DNA of 5,316 nucleotides from Actinomycetales bacterium (GTDB lineage Bacteria > Actinomycetota > Actinomycetes > Propionibacteriales > Nocardioidaceae), in assembly GCA_012513165.1 (NCBI GenBank), contig JAAZCT010000061.1, positions 1-5,316 of the forward strand, read 5' to 3'. Positions 1 through 4,985 of the stretch are shown in pieces; position 1 is the first letter of the stretch, and every line of letters begins with the position of its first letter. A program made the position numbers and the translations under genes. The notes under the pieces were generated by a model. The model had not been told where the DNA came from and searched no databases. It was given only the letters and a program-made list of their open reading frames with translations.

Positions 1-563
1 CCGACGCGGTGATGCTGTCGGGCGAAACGAGCGTAGGTAAGTACCCGATCGACTCGGTCAAAATCATGGCGCGCATCGCTGAATCGACGGAAGATCACGG
101 GCTGCCACGGATGGCTGCCTTCAAATGGCAGCCGCACACGCACACAGGCATTATCTGCCGGGCTGCTGCGGATGTTGCTGAGGCTGCCGGAGCGGAAACC
201 CTCGTTGCGTTCACCACCTCGGGAGATTCAGCACGCCGGATCGCGCGCTACCGGTCGCCTATCCCGATTGTGGCCTTCACCCCTGACGCGATTGTTCGGA
301 ACCAACTCGCGCTGACATGGGGTGTGCAAACGTATCTGGTCCCGGCCGTGAAACACACCGATGCGATGGTTAAACAAGTTGACAAGGCACTGCTTGAGAT
401 CGGCAAGCTCGACAAGGGAAGCCGCGTCGTGATTGTGGCGGGGGCTCCTCCGGGAATCCCCGGTTCGACGAACGCGCTGCGCTTGCACTCGCTGGGTGCT
501 GCCATCTCAGCTGTCGCGCCGGGGTACCTCGATGATCTCGATGACGAACAGCTTCTGGGCTGA
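1..563 (+). CDS. pyk: Pyruvate kinase, C-terminal part (5' end outside window)
   Basis: Pyruvate kinase makes pyruvate and ATP from phosphoenolpyruvate and ADP, the last step of glycolysis, in the cytoplasm. The first complete codon is at position 3, and the reading frame opens with DAVMLSGETSVGKYP, the well-conserved end of the catalytic barrel. The remaining part, about 186 residues, is the allosteric C-terminal domain. Its TTSG-D-S loop, encoded at about 213-230, lies where other pyruvate kinases bind the phosphate of a sugar-phosphate effector. The protein ends normally with a TGA at 561-563, so only the N-terminal 60% or so is missing, cut by the window edge. The GTG and ATG at 9-14 are internal codons, not starts. 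It converges on the MFS gene with 7 bp between stop codons and no T-rich terminator. Identification is secure; which effector it senses cannot be told. Confidence 0.97.
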   Translation, partial: DAVMLSGETSVGKYPIDSVKIMARIAESTEDHGLPRMAAFKWQPHTHTGIICRAAADVAEAAGAETLVAFTTSGDSARRIARYRSPIPIVAFTPDAIVRNQLALTWGVQTYLVPAVKHTDAMVKQVDKALLEIGKLDKGSRVVIVAGAPPGIPGSTNALRLHSLGAAISAVAPGYLDDLDDEQLLG

Positions 564-573
564 CACTTCGTCA
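542..573. other. Hairpin spanning the stop codons of pyk and the MFS gene
   Basis: TGACGAA (542-548) pairs with TTCGTCA (567-573). Inside it CAGC (549-552) pairs with GCTG (559-562), leaving a six-base loop and a four-base bulge. The structure holds both convergent stop codons (561-563 for pyk, 571-573 for the MFS gene). Neither side carries a T-run, so it is not a classical intrinsic terminator. It may mark or protect the 3' ends of both mRNAs, or it may be chance. No other terminator-like element is visible between the two genes. Confidence 0.35.
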
Positions 574-1791
574 ATCTGCGGTGTGTGCACTGCTGCTAGG
601 AGCAAGTTTCGTGTAGGCAACGGCCGCTGCCAAAAGTGATAGCACCGCTGCTGCAACGACGGGGCCGAGTGGGTGCGCTGCATACAATCCTGCACCGAGT
701 ATCGGTCCGGCAACGTAGGTTAGGCCAACGGTCGCTGCTAGCTGACCGGCGATGGCCGCATGTTCGTGTGGTTTTACGTTGAGCGTCGCGCCGGCATTGA
801 ATCCTGGGACCGCGAGGCCCAATCCAACAGCGATGATGAACATGGCGGGAAGAAGTGTGCCGAGGTTCGGGGCAACAGCGGCACACGCGTACCCCAGAGC
901 TGCAATCAGACTGCCCGCCACGATCATCGTGCGGGGCCCTCCGGAAACGCGAGGTGCAATCAAGGCTTGAGTCGCCGCGAACCCGATTCCGATCAATACC
1001 CCTGCGATGGCCACGACACCCGCGGTCTCGGTGTTGGAAAGGCCTAAGCGATCTTGGACCAAGAATCCCATGATGATCTCGACCAGCGCTAGGCCGAGGA
1101 AAAGTACGCCGCCCGCAAGTAGGAACGGCAGCACTCGCGAATCGCCCCAGGGCAGCCGTTCGGCGTCATGCTGCGCTTGACGATCGGGTGCGGGCAAAGC
1201 CCATACCGCCACAAGCGTCGAGCCGATAAGCACGGGAGCCACGTAGATGGGCATCAAGATGCCTCCCATAGCCAGCAGGCCTCCGGCAGCGGGCCCGACC
1301 ACGAGGGAAATGCCTTGCATGGCACCGAAAGCCCCAACTGCTTTAGTCCGAGCCACGACCCCTTCGGTTGCGGACGCAAGGTAGGCGAGTCCGGCCACAG
1401 GTACAGCGGCAAATCCGAGCCCGTAGAGCACACCGCGTGTCGTTCCAAACACGCTCAGGACCAGCCAGCGGGGGAGTTCTTGAGCCGAGGCGAAATGAGT
1501 CATAAGTGCGAACCCGGCCGTACCTAGCGTTGCCAACCCAAGACCGCGGACAAGTACCGCATGGATGCCGATGCGGTCGACTTCGCGGCCCCACCAGGAA
1601 CCAGTGAGCACCAGCATCGCGGCCGACAACGTCATCACCGCACCGAGCTCAATCTCCGCGAGTCCCACTGTCCGGGGTACCGGTGCAAGAACGGGAATCA
1701 GCAGACCCTGAGCGCTGTAGACAACCAGCGCGGTCGCGAGCAGCGTGGTCGTCAGCAGTCGAGTAGAGGTTGGTTGGGTCGGTGCAGTCAC
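571..1791 (-). CDS. MFS transporter, 12-helix drug-efflux type (DHA1-like)
   Basis: A 406-residue inner-membrane permease of the major facilitator superfamily, most likely a proton-driven exporter of small molecules. Twelve hydrophobic segments can be read, roughly residues 12-35, 48-66, 77-99, 108-134, 150-172, 178-199, 220-244, 255-277, 287-305, 311-332, 343-368 and 375-393, with a hydrophilic central loop at 200-219. The loop between helices 2 and 3 (GSWWGREVDRIG, 64-75) is a version of MFS motif A. Helix 5 (GAMQGISLVVGPAAGG, 156-171) fits motif C, the antiporter signature GxxxGPxxGG; this argues for efflux. The start is the GTG at 1791-1789: an in-frame TGA lies five codons upstream and no other start codon falls between. 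Only a weak GAAAG lies before it. It is the sole gene between pyk and the tRNA and has no partner that reveals a substrate. A sugar or metabolite exporter is an alternative. Confidence 0.9.
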   Translation of the reverse strand: MTAPTQPTSTRLLTTTLLATALVVYSAQGLLIPVLAPVPRTVGLAEIELGAVMTLSAAMLVLTGSWWGREVDRIGIHAVLVRGLGLATLGTAGFALMTHFASAQELPRWLVLSVFGTTRGVLYGLGFAAVPVAGLAYLASATEGVVARTKAVGAFGAMQGISLVVGPAAGGLLAMGGILMPIYVAPVLIGSTLVAVWALPAPDRQAQHDAERLPWGDSRVLPFLLAGGVLFLGLALVEIIMGFLVQDRLGLSNTETAGVVAIAGVLIGIGFAATQALIAPRVSGGPRTMIVAGSLIAALGYACAAVAPNLGTLLPAMFIIAVGLGLAVPGFNAGATLNVKPHEHAAIAGQLAATVGLTYVAGPILGAGLYAAHPLGPVVAAAVLSLLAAAVAYTKLAPSSSAHTAD

Positions 1792-1833
1792 GTCATGAGG
1801 CTTTCATAGTTTGGAGAAAGTCATTAGGAAACG

Positions 1834-1877
1834 AGAAAACCGGTCGGCCAATTCAGAATTCAGCCAACCGGTTTTCT
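1834..1877 (-). terminator. Rho-independent terminator of tRNA-Leu
   Basis: AAAACCGGT (1836-1844) pairs fully with ACCGGTTTT (1867-1875). After one mismatch GGC (1846-1848) pairs with GCC (1863-1865), and the base extends by G-C and A-T to 1834 and 1877. On the minus strand the hairpin begins 11 bases after the tRNA 3' end, and its descending arm ends in TTTTCTCGTTT. That placement fits termination of the tRNA transcript before the MFS gene. The A/T base of the stem is nearly symmetrical, so it could also act on plus-strand transcripts reading in from the other side. Confidence 0.65.
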
Positions 1878-1887
1878 TGTGCAATTG

Positions 1888-1970
1888 TGCCGAGAGCGGG
1901 ACTCGAACCCGCACGCCCTTTCAGACAATGGTTTTTGAGACCATCGCGTCTACCATTCCGCCACCTCGGC
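1888..1970 (-). tRNA. tRNA-Leu (anticodon CAA)
   Basis: An 83-base class II tRNA on the minus strand. The acceptor stem GCCGAGG pairs with UCUCGGC (one G-U pair), and the discriminator base is A, as expected for leucine. The anticodon stem AUGGU/ACCAU carries loop CUCAAAA, giving anticodon CAA (plus-strand 1935-1937), which reads UUG. The long variable arm (UGUCU GAAA GGGCG) is typical of tRNA-Leu. The T arm is GCGGG-UUCGAGU-CCCGC. No CCA is encoded after the discriminator (the next bases are CAA), so the end must be added by CCA transferase, which is common in Actinobacteria. It is divergent from the response regulator gene, 28 bp away. Confidence 0.96.
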
Positions 1971-1983
1971 AAAGGTGAGTGCC

Positions 1984-1995
1984 AGATAACCTTAC
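1984..1995 (-). promoter_or_regulatory. Candidate -10 region of tRNA-Leu
   Basis: On the minus strand this stretch reads TAAGGTTATCTG. It offers either TAAGGT, a TANNNT match 19 bases before the tRNA, or TTATCT, 13 bases before it. The -35 position would fall inside the first codons of the regulator gene (about 2006-2018), where only partial matches such as CTTAAA are present. A promoter must lie near here because the tRNA is divergent from its neighbour, but the exact boxes are a guess. Confidence 0.35.
1987..1992 (+). promoter_or_regulatory. Probable -10 box of the regulator gene (leaderless mRNA)
   Basis: TAACCT fits the actinobacterial TANNNT -10 pattern and ends 6 bases before the GTG at 1999. 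A transcript starting 7 bases after the box would begin on the start codon itself, giving a leaderless mRNA. This agrees with the lack of a Shine-Dalgarno sequence: the bases just upstream are CTTACGGG. No good -35 box is seen; at the expected distance lies the 5' end of the tRNA gene. Confidence 0.5.
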
Positions 1996-1998
1996 GGG

Positions 1999-2601
1999 GT
2001 GACTGATTTAAGCGAACACGCACCCCTTCGTCCTCGAGTAGTAATTGCAGAAGACGAAGCTTTGATTCGGATGGACCTCGCCGAAATGCTCGAAGAGCAA
2101 GGATATGAGGTTGTGGCGCAAGCTGCGAATGGGCAAGAAGCCATTGACGCGGCGCGCGAGCACCAGCCGGATTTGATCGTGCTGGACATCAAAATGCCGA
2201 AAGTCGACGGGATTGCTGCGGCAACGGTTATCGCGCGTGAACGCATTGCGCCTATCGTTATGTTGACGGCGTTCAGTCAGCGCGAGTTGATTGAACGCGC
2301 GCGAGACGCTGGCGCCATGGCCTATGTGGTGAAACCTTTTGGTCCCCACGATCTCGTCCCCGCTATCGAACTGGCTCGAGCGCGGTTTGCCGAGATTAAA
2401 GCGCTGGCTCTTGAGGCCGGAGATCTGCGGGGCCAGTTGGAGGCACGGAAAGTTATTGAACGCGCCAAGTCGCTTATTCAAGATGAATTGGGGATCACCG
2501 AGGCGGAGTCCGTCTCTTGGATTCAGCGCACCGCGATGGATCTGCGGCTTTCCATGCGGGAGGTCGCGCAGTCGGTCATCGACAAGGGTTTCAGTTCGTA
2601 A
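1999..2601 (+). CDS. pdtaR: ANTAR-domain response regulator (PdtaR-like transcription antiterminator)
   Basis: A 200-residue cytoplasmic two-component regulator. Residues 12-125 form the receiver domain: acidic cluster E18/D19/E20, phosphate-accepting D63 in VLDIKMP, T90 in MLTAFSQ, and K112 in VKPF. A helical linker at about 126-150 leads to an ANTAR domain (about 145-197, with RAKSLIQ and SWIQRTAM), an RNA-binding three-helix unit. Sequence such as IAEDEALIRMDLAEML, TAFSQR and ERARDAGAMAY is nearly the same as in M. tuberculosis PdtaR (Rv1626), whose kinase PdtaS is encoded elsewhere; no kinase gene is in this window either. ANTAR proteins bind paired RNA hairpins and prevent early termination. 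The start is the GTG at 1999, close to a TANNNT box, so translation is probably leaderless. No clear terminator follows, so read-through towards livK is possible. Length is normal and no key residue is missing. Confidence 0.95.
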   Translation: MTDLSEHAPLRPRVVIAEDEALIRMDLAEMLEEQGYEVVAQAANGQEAIDAAREHQPDLIVLDIKMPKVDGIAAATVIARERIAPIVMLTAFSQRELIERARDAGAMAYVVKPFGPHDLVPAIELARARFAEIKALALEAGDLRGQLEARKVIERAKSLIQDELGITEAESVSWIQRTAMDLRLSMREVAQSVIDKGFSS

Positions 2602-2675
2602 ATGTTTCGCGAACGGAAGTATGTTCAACCCCTCGCGTGTAACAAGTTCGTTAAGAATCTAGGTTTTGTCGAATA

Positions 2676-2691
2676 TGTGGTGTACGTCACC
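2676..2691. promoter_or_regulatory. Candidate CRP/GlxR-family operator upstream of livK
   Basis: TGTGGTGTACGTCACC matches the GlxR consensus TGTGANNTANNTCACA at 10 of its 12 fixed positions, including the central TA; the fifth and last bases differ. The half-sites form the inverted repeat GGTG-N5-CACC. It lies 76 bp before the livK start and just upstream of a possible -10 box at 2699. GlxR-type cAMP receptors commonly control transport and carbon genes in actinobacteria. That this site is bound is an inference. Confidence 0.45.
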
Positions 2692-2698
2692 CCCGTTT

Positions 2699-2704
2699 TA
2701 GGGT
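2699..2704 (+). promoter_or_regulatory. Possible -10 box of livK
   Basis: TAGGGT fits TANNNT; a start near 2711 would give a leader of about 57 bases. An overlapping alternative is TAGTTT at 2704-2709. Neither has a good -35 box: the bases 17 upstream of TAGGGT are TGTGGT and overlap the GlxR-like palindrome. If this is the promoter, a protein bound there would cover the -35 region. Confidence 0.3.
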
Positions 2705-2712
2705 AGTTTTGC

Positions 2713-2739
2713 CGAATGCAAGTCATATTGGCTTGTTCG
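2713..2739 (+). other. Leader hairpin upstream of livK
   Basis: CGAA (2713-2716) pairs with TTCG (2736-2739). After a two-base bulge (TG), CAAGTCA (2719-2725) pairs with TGGCTTG (2729-2735) with one T-G pair, closing on the three-base loop TAT. This makes 11 pairs. If transcription starts near 2711, the hairpin sits at the very 5' end of the mRNA and could protect it. It is not followed by a T-run, so it is not a terminator. It could also be an operator in DNA. Confidence 0.4.
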
Positions 2740-2758
2740 TTCAATCAGTATCGAAAAC

Positions 2759-2763
2759 GGAGG
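2759..2763 (+). promoter_or_regulatory. Ribosome binding site of livK
   Basis: GGAGG stands four bases before the ATG at 2768. It is the clearest Shine-Dalgarno sequence on the plus strand here and fixes the start. It contrasts with the upstream regulator gene, which has none, and suggests strong translation of the binding protein. Confidence 0.8.
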
Positions 2764-2767
2764 ATTC

Positions 2768-4033
2768 ATGAAGAAATCCAAGACCGGTTTCCGCCTCGCA
2801 GCTGCTGCCTGCGCCGGAGCCATGGTTCTTGCCGCTTGTAGCAGCGGTAGCGACGATGACAAGAAAGAAGACATCGCTAAGGGCGATGGCGAATTCATCG
2901 TAGGTTCGTTGTTGCCTCAGACCGGCAGCCTTGCATTCCTCGGACCTCCTGAGATTGCCGGCGTGAACCTTGCTGTCGAAGAAATCAACGAAGCTGGTGG
3001 CGTACTCGGGAAGCCCGTCCGTCACGTAGATGCTGACTCGGGAGACACTGACTCAGGTATTGCTCCTGCAGAAACCGATAAGTTGCTCAAGGCTGGTGTT
3101 GACGTTATTGTCGGCGCTGCGTCTTCTGGCGTATCGCTTACCGTGATCGATAAGATTCTCGATTCGGGAACAATCATGATCTCGCCCGCAAACACGTCCA
3201 CAGCCTTTGACGAGGCGCCATACGACAAGCCAGATCTCTACTTCCGCACTGCACCCTCGGATGTTCTCCAAGGCGCAGTCATGGCGAACTTGTTGATCGA
3301 AGATGGCCGTAAGAACGTCGCAATCATGGCGCGCCAAGACTCGTATGGCCAGGTCCTGGCTGAACAGGTCGAAAAGGGCCTCAAAGATGCTGGATCGAAG
3401 ATTGCGGTCACCACCTTCTACGGTGAAAAGGCCAAGAACTTCGATACGGAGATCGGCAAGGTCGCCGCGGCTAAGCCAGATGCTTTGGTTCTCATCGCAT
3501 TCGACGAAACCACCAAGATCATTCCTGGCTTGGTTGCCGAGGGCGTGGGTCCAAAGAATCTGCCCACCTACTTCGTCGATGGCAACACGGCCAATTACGG
3601 ACCGGACTCGTCCACGCCGCTTCCTGAGGGAATCCTCGAGGGCGTCAAGGGTACCGTTCCAGGCGTGGAAGCACCCGAGGGTTTCCGTGATCGTTTGTTG
3701 AAGATTGATCCAAAGTTGGACAACTTCACGTACGCTGCGGAAGCTTACGATGCAACCATCCTCACCGCTCTGGCAGCTGTAGCGGCGAAGAACGATTCCG
3801 GTGAAGGCGTTGCCAGCGAAATGGTTAAGATCAGTTCTGACGGCACGAAGTGCACCGGTTTCAAGGAATGTGCTGATTTGCTCGAGGACGGCGAAGACCT
3901 CGACTACGACGGTCTTTCCGGTCCCATCGCGTTCAGCGAATTGGGAAGCCCAACCGAGGCGTCGATCGGCATTTACCTTTACGGTAAGGACAACAACAAC
4001 ACCGCTGTGAAGTTCATCAGCGGAAAGATCTGA
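2768..4033 (+). CDS. Branched-chain amino acid-type ABC transporter substrate-binding lipoprotein (LivK/LivJ family)
   Basis: A 421-residue extracytoplasmic solute receptor that delivers substrate to a Liv-type (HAAT family) ABC importer. It starts with a lipoprotein signal: MKKSK, a hydrophobic stretch, then lipobox LAAC with Cys24 as the lipid anchor, followed by a Ser/Asp/Lys-rich tether (25-40). The mature part is a periplasmic-binding-protein fold of the leucine-binding type: GSLLPQTGSLAFLGPPEIAG (46-65), AVEEINEAGGVLGKPV (69-84), and VDVIVGAASSGVSL (111-124) at the expected ligand-binding edge. C362 and C368 could form a disulfide. Length is normal for the family. The substrate cannot be read off: branched-chain amino acids are the default, while short amides, urea or other amino acids are possible. 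It is transcribed towards livF rather than with it, and has its own promoter region and terminator. A GlxR-like site upstream hints at carbon control. Confidence 0.93.
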   Translation: MKKSKTGFRLAAAACAGAMVLAACSSGSDDDKKEDIAKGDGEFIVGSLLPQTGSLAFLGPPEIAGVNLAVEEINEAGGVLGKPVRHVDADSGDTDSGIAPAETDKLLKAGVDVIVGAASSGVSLTVIDKILDSGTIMISPANTSTAFDEAPYDKPDLYFRTAPSDVLQGAVMANLLIEDGRKNVAIMARQDSYGQVLAEQVEKGLKDAGSKIAVTTFYGEKAKNFDTEIGKVAAAKPDALVLIAFDETTKIIPGLVAEGVGPKNLPTYFVDGNTANYGPDSSTPLPEGILEGVKGTVPGVEAPEGFRDRLLKIDPKLDNFTYAAEAYDATILTALAAVAAKNDSGEGVASEMVKISSDGTKCTGFKECADLLEDGEDLDYDGLSGPIAFSELGSPTEASIGIYLYGKDNNNTAVKFISGKI

Positions 4034-4046
4034 GAACCTCAGATCT
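4026..4046 (+). other. Perfect hairpin over the livK stop codon
   Basis: AGATCTGAG (4026-4034) pairs perfectly with CTCAGATCT (4038-4046) around the loop AAC. The TGA stop (4031-4033) lies within the left arm. No T-run follows, and the main terminator begins ten bases later, so this is a separate structure, possibly one that stabilises the 3' end of the message. Confidence 0.6.
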
Positions 4047-4055
4047 CAAGTACAA

Positions 4056-4099
4056 AGGTGTGGCCTCGAGTTTCGACTCGGGGTCACATCTTTTGTTTC
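4056..4099 (+). terminator. Rho-independent terminator of livK
   Basis: AGGTGTGGCCTCGAG (4056-4070) pairs along all 15 bases with CTCGGGGTCACATCT (4077-4091), with three G-T pairs, around the loop TTTCGA. The tract TTTTGTTTCTT follows. It begins 23 bases after the livK stop codon. Confidence 0.88.
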
Positions 4100-4130
4100 T
4101 TCCTTGCATATTGGGCTGAGCAAACCCACG

Positions 4131-4175
4131 AAAAAAGGCTGTGGGTCCCCGTCGATGACGACAAGGACCCACAGC
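4131..4175 (-). terminator. Rho-independent terminator of the liv ATPase operon
   Basis: GCTGTGGGTCC (4138-4148) pairs perfectly with GGACCCACAGC (4165-4175). The interior holds a second short stem, GTCG/CGAC (4151-4154 with 4159-4162), around ATGA. On the minus strand the hairpin is followed by CC and six T residues (plus-strand AAAAAA at 4131-4136). It begins 16 bases after the livF stop and ends that operon. Confidence 0.9.
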
Positions 4176-4190
4176 GCATACGGGTCGAAA

Positions 4191-4985
4191 TTACGAGGAC
4201 TTTTCTTTACCAAGCGTGCCCAAATAGAGCTCGATCACTTTCGGGTCATTCGCAAGGTCGCGGCCGGTTCCGCTGTATGCGGTCGTTCCCTGATCGAGCA
4301 CGTAGGCGCGATCTGCGATCTGCAGACAGCGGCTAGCGTTTTGTTCGACCATAATGACTGACACGCCCGCTTGGTTGATCTTGCGTGTTTGTACGAATAC
4401 TTCGTCTTGCAACACGGGGGAGAGGCCCGCAGAAGGTTCGTCCAGGAGCAGAACTGCCGGATCCATCATCAACGCTCGGCCCATAGCTACCATTTGACGT
4501 TCGCCGCCGGAAAGATTCCCTGCACGCTGCTTACGGCGTTCCGCCAAGGTGGGAAAGAGTTCGGTGACGAAAGCAAAGCGGTTCTTGAACGATTTGGGAT
4601 CCTGATAGCAGCCCATTTCGAGGTTTTCCTCAACAGTCAGGCTCGGAAAGACGTTCTCGGTCTGGGGGACAAAGCCGATTCCTTTTGAGACCAATACGTC
4701 AGCACGCTTGTTGGTGATGTCTTCGCCTTTGAGCGTGACGGTTCCTTCGTGGATCTTAACGAGACCGAAGAGTGCCTTCAACAGGGTAGATTTACCGGCA
4801 CCATTCGGTCCGATGATCCCCACCAACTCGCCCGGCTGGCAATAGAGGTCAGCTCCATTGAGGATATTAACTCCCGGTAAATACCCAGCCAAAAGATTGT
4901 CTGCCCTGATTACGGCTCCGTCAGCGTTCGCAAGGTGTTTGTCGCGCTCAGGCTGAGGTGTGCTGGGCGTTGCGAGCTCACTCAT
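4191..4985 (-). CDS. livF: ABC transporter ATP-binding protein LivF (branched-chain amino acid type)
   Basis: A 264-residue cytoplasmic ATPase that powers a Liv-type importer together with LivG. In order it has Walker A GPNGAGKST (59-67), the Q-loop VPQTENVFPSLTVEENL with Q108, the signature LSGGERQ (158-164), Walker B VLLLDEP (178-184) and the switch region MVEQN (212-216). In the last, glutamine replaces the usual switch histidine, which is characteristic of LivF, while LivG keeps the histidine. The C-terminal part DPKVIELYLG is also typical. About 24 residues precede the usual family start (near VIRADNLLAGY); they are polar and of unknown role. The ATG at 4985 is supported by AGGAGG six bases upstream and by the 8-base overlap with livG, and the Val at residue 25 is GTA, so it cannot be an alternative start. 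Translation is probably coupled to livG. Confidence 0.96.
   Translation of the reverse strand: MSELATPSTPQPERDKHLANADGAVIRADNLLAGYLPGVNILNGADLYCQPGELVGIIGPNGAGKSTLLKALFGLVKIHEGTVTLKGEDITNKRADVLVSKGIGFVPQTENVFPSLTVEENLEMGCYQDPKSFKNRFAFVTELFPTLAERRKQRAGNLSGGERQMVAMGRALMMDPAVLLLDEPSAGLSPVLQDEVFVQTRKINQAGVSVIMVEQNASRCLQIADRAYVLDQGTTAYSGTGRDLANDPKVIELYLGTLGKEKSS

Noticed and set aside
1168..1527. 119-residue plus-strand open frame inside the MFS gene
   Set aside because: It is antisense to a well-supported permease, is low-complexity polar sequence, and has no ribosome binding site or family match.
1888..1970. tRNA gene as an integration site for a mobile element
   Set aside because: No direct repeat of the tRNA 3' end, no integrase and no transposase are visible in the window.
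2606..2613. TTCGCGAA palindrome just after the regulator stop codon
   Set aside because: It is an eight-base palindrome with no loop and no T-run, so it cannot act as an intrinsic terminator; such short palindromes are expected by chance.
2008..2628. 206-residue minus-strand open frame inside the regulator gene
   Set aside because: It lies antisense to the clearly identified PdtaR-like gene, is not recognisable as any protein family, and is best explained as a shadow of GC-biased codons.
2640..2653. Possible ANTAR target hairpin, TAAC-AAGTTC-GTTA, with a six-base loop upstream of livK
   Set aside because: Known ANTAR targets are two hairpins, each with A at loop position 1 and G at position 4. 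This one has a four-pair stem, T at position 4 and no suitable partner, and it probably lies upstream of the livK transcription start.
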